Below the pieces are notes generated by a model. That model was not told where the DNA came from, did not search any database, and saw only the letters and a program-made list of their open reading frames with translations. DNA of 64,000 bases from Myxococcales bacterium (lineage in GTDB: Bacteria > Myxococcota > Polyangia > Nannocystales > Nannocystaceae). Within the stretch, counting starts at the first letter, position 1. Every line of letters begins with the position of its first letter. The stretch is from the NCBI GenBank assembly GCA_016793465.1, contig JAEUJW010000089.1, positions 62,001-126,000 on the forward strand, read 5' to 3'. Both the position numbers and the translations under genes were made by a program. Positions 7,240 to 17,100 of the stretch are shown piece after piece.

Positions 7240-10200
7240 TCAGCGGCCGGCGTGCGCCTCGCAGTCGGCGGCGCGGCGCTCGGCGGTCTCGCCGGGCTCG
7301 CCGAGCAGGGTGACGCGCTGGGCTGCGATCAGGCACACCGTCGAGGCCTCGCGGATCTGCGTGCGCAGCAGCTCGGGGTTGTCGAAGTCGGCGGCCCACA
7401 CGCGGATGGTGCGGTCGGCCGAGGCGGTGGCCACGCGGCGGCCGTCGGGGGCGAACGACGCGTGCAGGACCGGGCCCTCGTGGCCGAGCAGGGTGACCGT
7501 GTCGCCGTTGCCGTCGCTGGGCCACAGGCGGGCGGTCATGTCGTCGGAGCCGGTGATCACGCGGGACGCGTCGGCGCTGAACTCGGCGGAGCGGACGATC
7601 TGCTCGTGGCCGGCGAGCACCGCCGTGGCGGCGCCGCCGGCGGTGTTCCACACCCGGGCGGTGCGGTCCCACGAGGCCGTCACGATGCGCCGGCCGTCGG
7701 GGCTGAACGCGGCCGCGTAGATCGAGCCCTCGTGGCCGCGCAGGACCGTGCGCTGGGCGCCCGCGGCCGACCACACGCGCGCGGTGCGGTCGTCGCCGGC
7801 GGTCACCACGTGGGCGCCGTCGGGGGACACGGCCGCGTGCAGCACCTTGCCGGCGTGGCCGCGGAGCTCGCCGCGGCGCTCGCCGCCGGCCGTGTACCAC
7901 AGCGCCACGTCGGCGACGGCGGTCAGCACGTCGCGGCCGTCGCCGGCGATCGCCACGAACGCGGGGCGGCCGGTCAGGCCGAGGTCGACGGTCCGCGCGG
8001 CGCGGCCGTCGCTCCACGCGCGGACCGTGCCGTCGCGGCTGGCGGTCAGCACCTCGTCGCCGACCTTCGCGGCGTCGACGACCTCGTCGCCGTGGCCGGC
8101 GAGCGTGGCCTCGACGCGGCCCTCGTCGGCCGGGCGCCACACGCGGGCGCTGCGGTCGGCGGAGGCGCTGACCAGGCGCGCGCCGTCGGCGGTGAAGCGG
8201 ACGGCGCGGACCGCCGCGGTGTGCCCGCGCAGCACCTGCTCGCCGCGCGCGTCGCGGGTCTCCCACACGCGGGCGGTGCCGTCCTGGGCCGCGGTGACGA
8301 CGCGCTTGCCGTCGCGGGAGAAGGCCACGTCGACGACCGCCGCGGTGTGGCCGCGCAGCACCCGCGGCTCGCCGGCGCCGCTGGTGGGCCACAGGCGGGC
8401 GGTGCCGTCGCGCGAGGCGGTGGCGACCGCGTCGCCTCGCGGGGCGAAGCGGGCCACGTAGAGCTTGTCGGCGTGGCCGCGCAGCACCCGCGGCGCCGCG
8501 TCGGCGGACGGCGACCACAGGCGGGCGGTGCGGTCGCGCGAGGCGGTGACGATGCGCCGGCCGTCGGGCGAGAACTCGGCGTGGTAGACCGCGTCGGTGT
8601 GCCCGCGGAGCACGCGCTCGGCGCGGCGCTCGCGGCCCTCGCCGACCACGCGGAACACCCGCGCGGTGCGGTCGTCGCCGGCGGTCACGACCTGCTCGCC
8701 GTCGGGGCTGAACGCGGCGGCGTAGACCGTGCCCTCGTGGCCGCGGAGCACGAGCGGATCGACCTGCCCCGAGAGCCAGACGCGGGCCGTGCCGTCGTCG
8801 GACGCGGTGACCACCCGCGCGCCGTCGGGGCTGAAGGCGATCGAGCGGACCGCGCCGGTGTGGCCGGTCAGCGCGCGCGCGCTGCTGCCGTCGGTTGCGA
8901 ACAGCCGGGCCGCGCGCCCGCCGGTGGCCGCCGCGATCTGCGCGCCGCGCGGGCCGATCGCCACCGCCGCGACCGGACCGCCCGCCGCGAACGTGCGCGC
9001 CGGGCCGCCGTCGGCCGGCCACAGCTTGACCGTGCCGTCGCTCGCGCCGGTCGCCAGCGCCTCGCCGTCGGGCGCGAAGGCCACGTCGACGACCTCGCCC
9101 TCGTGCCCGCGCAGCACCCGCGCCGGGGCCTGGCCGTCGACGCGGGTCAGCCGCGCCGTGCCGTCGCGCGAGGCCGTCGCCACGCTCGCGCCGTCGGGGC
9201 TGAACGCGGCCGCCAGCACGTGGCCCGCGTGCCCGCGGATCACCGCCTGGCTGGCCGGGCGCTGCAGCGCCGACGCGACGGCCGGCGTCCAGCCGCGCGT
9301 CGCCACCGGGTCCTCGACCTCGAGCAGCAGCGCCAGCGCGGTCGTCGGGTCGTCGACCACCCGGGCCAGCGCGACCGCCAGCAGGTTGGCGTCGCGGGCC
9401 CGCCGGGCCTCGTCCTCGGCCCGGCGCATGCTCGCCTCGGCCTTGCCGCGCTGCGTCTCGGCCTCCCTGGTGGCCTTGCGCTGGCCGACCAGCGCGGTCC
9501 GGGCCCTCCGCTCCGAGGCCACCGCCGCGGTCCGCTCGCGCTCGGCGATGTGCTTCTGGTCGAGCGCCTCCCTGGCCGACGCGTCGGCCGCGTCCTTGGC
9601 CGCCTGCTCGGCCGTCAGCGAGGCCTCGGCCCGCCGCTGGGCCGCCTCGGCCTCCGCGCGGGCCGCGTCGGCCCGGTCGCGCTCGGCCCGCGCCTCGTCG
9701 CCGGCGCGGCGGGCCTCGGCCTCGGCGACCCGCGCCCTGGCCGTCTCGCCGCGGGCCACCTCGCGCTGGCCGTAGGCCAGCACGCCGAGGCCGGCCGCCA
9801 GCAGGCCGAACACCGTGACCGCCGCCACCACGCGCCGCGCTCGTCGCGTCTCGGCGCGGGCGGCCCGCAGCTGCTCGGCGGCGGCGCGCTGCTGGGCCGC
9901 GTGCTCGGCGGCGCGGGCCAGCTCGGCGGCGCGGGCCAGCCGCTCCTGCTTGCGGTCGTGGACCTTGCGGGCCAGCCAGTCGTGCCCGAGCTCGAAGTAG
10001 CGGGTCCCGCGGTGCTGCTCGGCCCGCAGGATCGCCGCGCGCTCGAGGTCGGCGAGGATCCGGTCGAGCGCCCGCGGCGCGGCCAGGCCCGAGGCCCGCG
10101 CCGCCTCCTCGGTCAGCAGCGTGCGCGTGCCGTCGGCGGCGATCAGCTGCTCCTCGAGCAGCCGCTCCGCCGGCCCGCGCAGCTCGCCGAGCGCGGCCAG

Positions 10201-11070
10201 CGAGTTCTCGAGGTAGCCGTACAGGATCGGCTCGGCCGCCACCGGGGCGTCGCCGTGGGTCACGCCGGCCCGCGCCCGCTCGTCGAACAGCGCCCGGCAC
10301 ACGATCTGCGCGAACGCCGTCTGCACCTCGGCCGCGTCGTCCTCGCTCTGGCCGGGCACGCGGACCTGCAGCATCAGCGGGCGCATCGCCGCCGCCGACC
10401 AGCGCTGGGCCGGCGCGCCGTCGCCGGCCGCGCGACAGACCGCGCCGACGATCTCGCCGACCGTCAGCGGGCCCAGGCGAAACCCGTTCTCGAGCAGGCG
10501 GTGGCGCCCGCGGGCCCGGTCGCGGAACCTGCCGAGGTAGTCCTCGCGCATGGCCAGGACCAGGTGCAGCCCGCGCAGCGGGCGCTCGGCGAAGCGGTCG
10601 AGCCAGTCGAAGAACGCGTCGACCGGCCCGGCCGCGCGCTGCGTGAACAGCAGCTGCTCGATCTGGTCGAGGTAGATCAGGATCGGCCGGTCGGAGCGGC
10701 GGAACGCCGCGCGCACGGTCGCCTCGACCGACTCGTAGAGCCCGAGCGCGGGGTCCGGCGGGGCCAGCTTCAGCTGCGCGTGCAGGGTGTAGAGCAGCCA
10801 CGCGACCGGGTCCTCGTCGCCCGGCCAGCCGTCGATGGCGACGTGGCGGAAGTCGTGGCCCTCGTCGAGCTCGGGGATCACCGCGGCCTGCATGACCGAC
10901 GACTTGCCGGCGCCCGAGGGCCCGAACAGGGCGACGCAGCGGTGGGCGAGGATCATGCTGGCGAGCTCGTGGCCGACCTGCTCGCGCCCGTAGAAGCGCC
11001 CGCGGTCGCTCGCGCGGTAGGGCTGCGGCCCGGGGAACGGGTTGTGCACGGGGTCGCGCGCGTCGCTCAC
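7240..11070 (-). CDS. nSTAND1 NTPase with coiled coil, membrane segment and WD40 double propeller
   Basis: The protein has 1276 residues. Residues about 10-340 are an nSTAND1-type NTPase (NPFPGPQPYRASDRGRFYGR, Walker A GPSGAGKSS near 48, Walker B ILIYLDQIEQ). A winged-helix-like part follows (ELGHDWLARKV). An Ala/Arg/Glu coiled coil surrounds one transmembrane segment at about 410-430 (VVAAVTVFGLLAAGLGVLAY). The C-terminal 650 residues hold about 15 WD40 repeats, two degenerate, enough for two seven-bladed propellers. The GTG start at 11068-11070 overlaps the CHAT gene stop by GTGA. STAND proteins are ligand-triggered switches that oligomerise. Here the propellers would sense and the coupled CHAT protease would be the effector, which is inference. 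Confidence 0.9.
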   Translation of the reverse strand: MSDARDPVHNPFPGPQPYRASDRGRFYGREQVGHELASMILAHRCVALFGPSGAGKSSVMQAAVIPELDEGHDFRHVAIDGWPGDEDPVAWLLYTLHAQLKLAPPDPALGLYESVEATVRAAFRRSDRPILIYLDQIEQLLFTQRAAGPVDAFFDWLDRFAERPLRGLHLVLAMREDYLGRFRDRARGRHRLLENGFRLGPLTVGEIVGAVCRAAGDGAPAQRWSAAAMRPLMLQVRVPGQSEDDAAEVQTAFAQIVCRALFDERARAGVTHGDAPVAAEPILYGYLENSLAALGELRGPAERLLEEQLIAADGTRTLLTEEAARASGLAAPRALDRILADLERAAILRAEQHRGTRYFELGHDWLARKVHDRKQERLARAAELARAAEHAAQQRAAAEQLRAARAETRRARRVVAAVTVFGLLAAGLGVLAYGQREVARGETARARVAEAEARRAGDEARAERDRADAARAEAEAAQRRAEASLTAEQAAKDAADASAREALDQKHIAERERTAAVASERRARTALVGQRKATREAETQRGKAEASMRRAEDEARRARDANLLAVALARVVDDPTTALALLLEVEDPVATRGWTPAVASALQRPASQAVIRGHAGHVLAAAFSPDGASVATASRDGTARLTRVDGQAPARVLRGHEGEVVDVAFAPDGEALATGASDGTVKLWPADGGPARTFAAGGPVAAVAIGPRGAQIAAATGGRAARLFATDGSSARALTGHTGAVRSIAFSPDGARVVTASDDGTARVWLSGQVDPLVLRGHEGTVYAAAFSPDGEQVVTAGDDRTARVFRVVGEGRERRAERVLRGHTDAVYHAEFSPDGRRIVTASRDRTARLWSPSADAAPRVLRGHADKLYVARFAPRGDAVATASRDGTARLWPTSGAGEPRVLRGHTAAVVDVAFSRDGKRVVTAAQDGTARVWETRDARGEQVLRGHTAAVRAVRFTADGARLVSASADRSARVWRPADEGRVEATLAGHGDEVVDAAKVGDEVLTASRDGTVRAWSDGRAARTVDLGLTGRPAFVAIAGDGRDVLTAVADVALWYTAGGERRGELRGHAGKVLHAAVSPDGAHVVTAGDDRTARVWSAAGAQRTVLRGHEGSIYAAAFSPDGRRIVTASWDRTARVWNTAGGAATAVLAGHEQIVRSAEFSADASRVITGSDDMTARLWPSDGNGDTVTLLGHEGPVLHASFAPDGRRVATASADRTIRVWAADFDNPELLRTQIREASTVCLIAAQRVTLLGEPGETAERRAADCEAHAGR

Positions 11071-13076
11071 GGCCGGGCCTCCCGCAGGGCGTCGATCAGC
11101 GCGGCCGCCGGCTCGCGGACCACCGCGAAGTGGCCGGTGCCCGGCAGGCCGGCGCCGCGCTTCTCCCAGATCTCGGCCTCCTGCTGGTCGTCGCCGAGGA
11201 TCGCCAGGCTGCCGGCCGGCGGCGGGCGCTGGTCGAACAGCCAGCGCAGCAGCATGCGGTGGCGCCAGTCGAGCGCGGAGATCCCCACGCACAGCGCCGG
11301 CCGCGTGCGCAGCCAGCCCATGATCATGTTGTCCCACTCGGGCGGCACGATGTAGCGCAGCTCGAACAGCCCCTGGATGTGGTCGTCCTCGGTCAGCTGC
11401 GGGCTCATCAGCATCGGCTGGGCCTCGGGCGAGTAGCCGCCGTACAGGCGCAGGACCACGAACGCCTCGTCGAGCTTCAGCCGCGGCAGCGCCTCGACCT
11501 CCTCCCACTCGTCGCCGCCCGGCGCGCGCACCATCACCAGGCGGCGGTCCTCGTGGCCCGGCGGGCCCGGCTGGACCACGTACAGCGGGCGGTCGGGGTG
11601 GTGGCGCACGATCGCGTGCTCGAGCAGCGGCAGCCACAGCAGCGTCGTGTGCACGCCCGGGCGCAGGTGCGGCGCCAGCCCGTCGATGATCGCCGGCGCG
11701 TCGTGGCGGCTGTGCACCGCCAGCAGCGTCTTCTGGAACAGGCGGTCGAGCTTCAGGCGCCCGGCCTGCAGCGCGTAGCGCTGGGCCAGCGAGTGCAGCG
11801 GGGTGGGGGCCTCGCCGGCCTCGCTGAGCTTCAGCGCCTCGAGCAGCCCCTCGCGCAGGCGGGCCTGGACCTCGCGCGTGGCCTCGTCGTCCCACGCCTC
11901 GCCGAGCACCAGCGAGAACGGCCCCTGCAGCAGCGCGCGCAGCGGCGCCGGCAGCTCGCCCGGGCCGGCCGCGGCGCGCCCCGGCTTCGGCGGCCGCAGG
12001 CGCCGCTCCTCGAGGTCGAACAGCCGCGCGTCGGGCCCGCGCAGGTACAGCACCGGCGAGAAGCCGTCGGCGCTGGCGGCCAGCAGCGTGCGCCGCGAGG
12101 CCTGCATGGCCGCGCCGACGTCGCCGCCGCCGGCGCGCGCGCCGATCAGGTGGCCGTAGAAGTCCTGGGCGGCGGCGCGGGCGACCTCGGCGCGGACCGG
12201 CCAGAGGTGGGCGACCACCGCGTCGACGCCCGAGCGGGCCAGCAGCTCGGCCGCGCTGGCGAACACCCCCGGCCGCGCGCCCGAGCAGGCCTGCAGGTAC
12301 ACCAGCCGCATGGTGTCGAAGTTGGCGCGCAGCTCCTCGGCGAACACCTCGATCGGCAGCAGCGTGCGCTCGCCGTCGGCGTCGTCGGCCAGGCGGATCA
12401 CCGGGTTGCGCTGGGCGTCGAAGCCGCCGTGGCCGAGGAAGTGCAGCACGTGCGGGCTGGGCCCGGCGCGCAGGCGTTCGAACAGCACGGGGTTGCGGGC
12501 CGCGTCGCCCTCGATGGCCGGCAGCAGCTCGACCGCCCCGGACTCGACGTGCTCCTTCAGCACCAGCTGGAGGCTCTCGAGCGCCGGGCGGTCGGGGATC
12601 GCCAGCACCGGCAGCACGACCAGCGCCCGCCGCAGCTCGCGCGGCTGCCACGGGTCGACCGAGTTGACGCCGCGCGTCACGAACACGTCGGCGGCCGCCG
12701 CGAGGAACCCGCGGGCGGTCTGCGGCCGGCACACCGCCTCCCACGGGATCGCCTGCAGGTTGGGGTCCTCGATCATCAGGCGGACCAGCAGGCGCTGCTT
12801 CTGGTCGCTCGCCAGCGCCGCGAGGCGCACGTAGAGGTCGCGGACCTCGCCGGCCAGCAGCGCCTCGTGCAGCGCGCGCGCCTCCTCGAGCGCCTCGCCC
12901 TCGAGCGGCTGGACCCTGGCGATCGCGTTGCCGACGGCCACGCGGAAGCCCGCGAGCCGCGGCGCCGTGAACCCGCCGCCGAGCTCCTGCTCGCGCGCCC
13001 GCTCGCCGCGGCAGCCCCGCGCCGACACCCGGACCTGCTCGCCATGCCCGCGGATCTCGAGCTCCAGCCAGATCAT
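11067..13076 (-). CDS. CHAT-domain protease fused to a SIR2-like domain
   Basis: This 669-residue protein has an N-terminal alpha/beta region and then a CHAT caspase-like domain (about 120-350) with catalytic His216 in LHFLGHGGFD and Cys264 in LQACSGARPG. Residues about 380-669 resemble the SIR2-like domain of bacterial conflict systems: FSLVLGEAWDDE, then LTEDDHIQGLF and LCVGISALDWRHRMLLRWLF, the last matching the family LFLGYSLRDWNFR pattern. The usual GAGxS and NYD signatures of NAD-using SIR2 proteins are absent, so this part may be a non-enzymatic sensor or scaffold. The stop overlaps the GTG of the nSTAND1-WD40 gene by GTGA, so the two proteins are probably made in fixed ratio and act as a complex. 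Confidence 0.85.
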   Translation of the reverse strand: MIWLELEIRGHGEQVRVSARGCRGERAREQELGGGFTAPRLAGFRVAVGNAIARVQPLEGEALEEARALHEALLAGEVRDLYVRLAALASDQKQRLLVRLMIEDPNLQAIPWEAVCRPQTARGFLAAAADVFVTRGVNSVDPWQPRELRRALVVLPVLAIPDRPALESLQLVLKEHVESGAVELLPAIEGDAARNPVLFERLRAGPSPHVLHFLGHGGFDAQRNPVIRLADDADGERTLLPIEVFAEELRANFDTMRLVYLQACSGARPGVFASAAELLARSGVDAVVAHLWPVRAEVARAAAQDFYGHLIGARAGGGDVGAAMQASRRTLLAASADGFSPVLYLRGPDARLFDLEERRLRPPKPGRAAAGPGELPAPLRALLQGPFSLVLGEAWDDEATREVQARLREGLLEALKLSEAGEAPTPLHSLAQRYALQAGRLKLDRLFQKTLLAVHSRHDAPAIIDGLAPHLRPGVHTTLLWLPLLEHAIVRHHPDRPLYVVQPGPPGHEDRRLVMVRAPGGDEWEEVEALPRLKLDEAFVVLRLYGGYSPEAQPMLMSPQLTEDDHIQGLFELRYIVPPEWDNMIMGWLRTRPALCVGISALDWRHRMLLRWLFDQRPPPAGSLAILGDDQQEAEIWEKRGAGLPGTGHFAVVREPAAALIDALREARP

Positions 13077-13085
13077 GACGCGCCC

Positions 13086-13943
13086 CTAGAACCGCCCCTG
13101 CACGGCCAGGCCGACGCCCCCGCGGGCGAACGTCGGCGCGACCGCCAGGGCCCGCGCCGCCCGCTGCTGCTTGCGCCCGGCCGCCAGCAGGCCCACGCCG
13201 GCGGCCAGCAGCGCCGCCCCGAGCACCGCGCCCGACACCAGCATGCCGTTGCTCGCGCTGCCGCGGGCCAGCAGCGGGCCCAGCTCGCCGCGCCGCGCCT
13301 CGCGGCAGTCGTCGTCGACGCACGGCCGCGACCAGTCGTCGCCCATCGCCGCGCGCTCGGCCTTGAGGTCGGAGATCCGCCCGTCGGTCGCGCGCCCGAG
13401 CCCCATGCCCGTCACCATCATCACCAGCCCGGCCGCGCCGAGCCCCGACAGGCTCGCCCCGGCGAGCGTGAGGCTCCGGCCGCGCCGCCGCGCCGCCTCG
13501 GCCCGCGCGCGCCGGACCGCGGCCGCGCGGGCCTCGGCCTCCGCGCGCAGGGCGGCCTGCACGGCGGTGATCGTGTCGATGAGTCGGACCCGGCGCTGCT
13601 CGGCCGCGGCCCGGCCCTGCTCGTCGAGCAGGTCGAGCGGCCCGAGGTAGCGGTCGAGCAGCGCCTTGGCCCGCAGCAGCCGCGCGAGCGCGTGGTCGCG
13701 GGCGAACGCCGACTCGTGCGCCGCGACGATGGTCAGCAGCACCTCGGCCCGCGCCGGCGCGTAGCCCGGGTCGGCCGGCAGACGCGCGAGCCCCTGCTCG
13801 AACAGGGCGATCGCTCCGTCCTCGTCGCCGGCCGCCAGCCGCTGCTCGGCCCGGGTGAACGTCTCGCTCGCGTCGCCCATGTCCTCCGGCGGGCCCGCGA
13901 GCCCCAGGATCAGCGTCACCAGCAGTCGTTGCGCGAGGAACAT
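13086..13943 (-). CDS. Secreted/membrane TPR-like protein, first gene of CHAT-STAND operon
   Basis: This 285-residue protein starts with a probable signal peptide (MFLAQRLLVTLILGLAGPPE). A TPR-like helical region covers about 25-110 (ETFTRAEQRLAAGDEDGAIA, then FEQGLARLPAD). An Arg/Ala-rich helix follows, with two hydrophobic segments at about 153-172 and 235-255. The last residues are GLAVQGRF. This layout is common in myxobacterial envelope proteins of unknown function. It ends 9 bp before the CHAT-SIR2 start, so it is very likely in the same operon, perhaps as a membrane or periplasmic sensing partner. No enzymatic motif is visible. A 220-bp gap separates it from the divergent kinase-STAND gene. 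Confidence 0.7.
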   Translation of the reverse strand: MFLAQRLLVTLILGLAGPPEDMGDASETFTRAEQRLAAGDEDGAIALFEQGLARLPADPGYAPARAEVLLTIVAAHESAFARDHALARLLRAKALLDRYLGPLDLLDEQGRAAAEQRRVRLIDTITAVQAALRAEAEARAAAVRRARAEAARRRGRSLTLAGASLSGLGAAGLVMMVTGMGLGRATDGRISDLKAERAAMGDDWSRPCVDDDCREARRGELGPLLARGSASNGMLVSGAVLGAALLAAGVGLLAAGRKQQRAARALAVAPTFARGGVGLAVQGRF

Positions 13944-14163
13944 GGCGAGGCTCCGTCCCTCATCCGACCGCGACCCCGCGCCGACGTGAACGACGGACCG
14001 CCGGACCGAGCTGCCGCAGCGTCAGCGTGTCCGTCGCGCCGCCGCAAGTTGTGCCGAACCACGGCGCCGGCGGATCGCCTAAGACCGAGGGGCTCGACGC
14101 GCACACGGCCAGCTCGCCCACGGCGCCGTCGGCTCGAGCATCGCGGGTGGAGTCGACGGGCGC

Positions 14164-17100
14164 ATGGTGGAGCTGCAGGACACACTCGCGCTCGCGGACG
14201 CGGGCGAGGCGGAGGCGCCGGCCTGGACGCCGCCGCCGAGCTTCGACGACTACAGGCTCGTGCGGCGGCTCGGCGAGGGCTCGATGGGCGAGGTGTACCT
14301 CGCGCACGACCTCGTGCTCGACCGCCCGGTCGCCGTCAAGTTCATCCGCGCCGACGCCGAGGGCCGCCGCGAGCGCATGCTGATCGAGGCGCGGGCCGCC
14401 GCGCGCATCCAGCACCCCAACGTCATGGCGGTCCACCGCGTCGGCGAGCTGTCGGGGCGGCTCTACCTCGTCCACGAGTACGTGCGCGGCCAGAGCCTCG
14501 CCGAGCTGCCGCTGCCCCAGCCGCCGGCCGCGGTGCGCGCGCTGGCCCTCGACCTCGGGCGCGGGCTGGCCGCGGCCCACCGCCACGGCGTGCTGCACCG
14601 CGACATCAAGCTCGCCAACGCGATCCTCGGCGAGGACGGCGTCACCAAGCTCCTCGACTTCGGCCTCGCCAAGCTGCTCGACGCCCCGCCGTCCGACGCC
14701 GAGGTCACGCACCTCGGCTCGCCGTCGTTCCTCGAGGCCACCAGCGAGGGCACGCTGATCGGCACGCCGACCTACATGGCGCCCGAGCTGTGGCGGGCCG
14801 ACCCGGCCACTCGCCGCTCCGACGTCTACGCGCTCGGCGTGGTGCTCTACAGCCTGAGCTGCGGGCGTCCGCCGAACGAGGCGATGACGGTGCCGCAGCT
14901 GGCCGAGCTCGTGCAGCGCGACGAGCCGCCGCCGCTGCGCGAGCGCGCCCCGGCGGTCGACCCCGCGTTCGCGGCGCTCGTCGACCGCTGCCTGCGCCGC
15001 GACCCCGACGAGCGCTTCGCCTCCGGCGACGAGCTGCGGGCCGCCCTCGAGGCCCTGGCCCCCGCCGAGCGCGAGCGCAGCAGCGCGACCGGCAACCCCT
15101 ACCGCGGCCTGCGCGCCTTCGAGGCCGAGCACCGCGACCGCTTCTTCGGGCGCACCCGCGAGGTCCAGGCGGTGGTCGAGCGCCTGCGCGGGCAGCCGTT
15201 CGTGATCGTCGCCGGCGACTCGGGCGTCGGCAAGTCGTCGCTGTGCCGCGCCGGCGTGCTGCCCCTGCTCGACGACGGCGCGCTCGAGCCGACCCGCAGC
15301 TGGCGCTCGGTCGTCGTCACCCCCGGGCGCCACCCGGTCGGGGCCGTCGTCGACGGCCTGACCCGCGCCCTCGGCCAGCTGCTGCCCGACCTCCGCGACC
15401 TCGTCGACGAGGGCGACGCGCTCGAGCGGGTCGTGCGTCGCACCCTCCGCGGCGAGCGCGGCGTGGCCCTGTTCGTCGACCAGCTCGAGGAGCTCATCAC
15501 CCTCGCGGCCCCGGTCGAGGCGGCCCGCGCCGGCCGCCTGCTCGTGCGCCTCGCCGACGGCATCCCCGGCGTGCGCCTGCTGGCCACCGTGCGCGCCGAC
15601 TTCCTGACCCGCGTGGCCCAGGTGCCCGAGCTCGGCGACGAGCTGGCGCGCCTGCTGTACTTCCTGCGCCCGCTGACCGCCGACGGCGTGCGCCAGGCGG
15701 TCGTCGGCCCGGCCCAGGCCCAGGGCGTCGGCTTCGAGAGCGCGGCGCTGATCGACGACCTCGTGACCGCCGGCGTCGAGGGCAGCCTGCCGCTGCTGCA
15801 GTTCGCGCTCGCCGAGCTGTGGGAGGCCCGCGACTCCGCGAGCGCCGTGATCACCGCCGCCGCGCTCGAGCGCATCGGCGGGGTCGAGGGGGCCCTCGCG
15901 CGCCACGCCGACAGCACGATCGCCCGCCTGACCGCGCCGCAGCGGCGGGCCGCGCGGGCCCTGCTGCTGCGCCTCGTCACCGTCGACAACACCCGCGCCT
16001 CGCTGACCGCCGACGAGCTGCAGCTGCGCGACGAGGCCGGCCGCGCCGCCCTCGACGCCCTCGTCGCCGCCCGCCTGCTCGTGGTCCGCGACACCGCCGC
16101 CGGCAGCGTGCACGAGGTCGCCCACGAGGCCCTGATCCGCGGCTGGCTGACCCTGCAGATGTGGCTCGAGGAGGCCCGCGAGGCCCGCGACGCCCGCCAC
16201 CGCCTCGAGACCGCCGCCGCCGAGTGGGACCGCCTGGCCCGCCCGCCCGACCTGCTGTGGCACGCGCGCCAGCTCGCCGACGCGGCCGCGCTCGAGCCCG
16301 ACGGCCTGCGCCCGCGCGAGCTCGAGTTCCTCGGCGCCAGCCGGGTCCGCGCGGCCCGCCGCCGGCGCCTGCGGGTGTTCGCCGCCCTGGCCGCGCCGCT
16401 GCTCGGCCTGGCCGTCCTGCTCGGCATCCGCTTCGCCCGCGAGGCCGACCGCGAGCGCCACGTCGACGAGCTGCGCGCCGCCGCGGCCGCGGCCGTGGCC
16501 GAGGCCGACGGCGAGGCGGCCACCGTCGCCGCACGCCGCGTCGCCGCCTTCGCCCGCTTCGACGCCCGCGACCCCGACGCCGGCGAGGCCGCCTGGCGCG
16601 AGGCCCTGACCGCCGAGCGCGCCGCCCAGCGCAGCTACAACCGGGCCGCGCGGGCCCTCGAGGCCGCGCTCGGCCTCGACCCCGCCCGCCCCGAGCTGCG
16701 CCGCGAGTTCGCCGACGTGCTGCTCGCCCAGGCCGCGCTCGTCGAGCGCGACCCGGCCCAGGCCGAGGCCCTCGCGACCCTGCTCGACCGCGTCGCCCTC
16801 TACGACGAGGGCGGCGAGCGCCTCGCCCGCTGGAACGCCCCGGCCCGCCTCACGGTGGCCAGCAGCCCGCCCGCGGCCCGCGCCTCGCTGCAGGCCTACG
16901 TCGACGGCGCCGACGGCCGACGCACGCTCGGCCCGACGCGCACGCTCGGCGCCACCCCGCTGGCCGCGGTCGAGCTGGCGCCCGGCTCGTACCTCCTGCA
17001 CCTCGCCGCCGACGGCGCCGCCGCCGTGCGCGTGCCGGTGCTGCTGCGCCGCGGCGAGTCCCTGGCGATCGAGCCCGAGCTCCCGCCCGCCGCCGCCGTG

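Noticed and set aside
6982..11355. A 1457-codon plus-strand open frame opposite the STAND-WD40 gene
   Set aside because: It is the antisense shadow of the WD40 gene: low-complexity Gly/Ala/Arg/Val sequence without domains, kept open by the GC bias.
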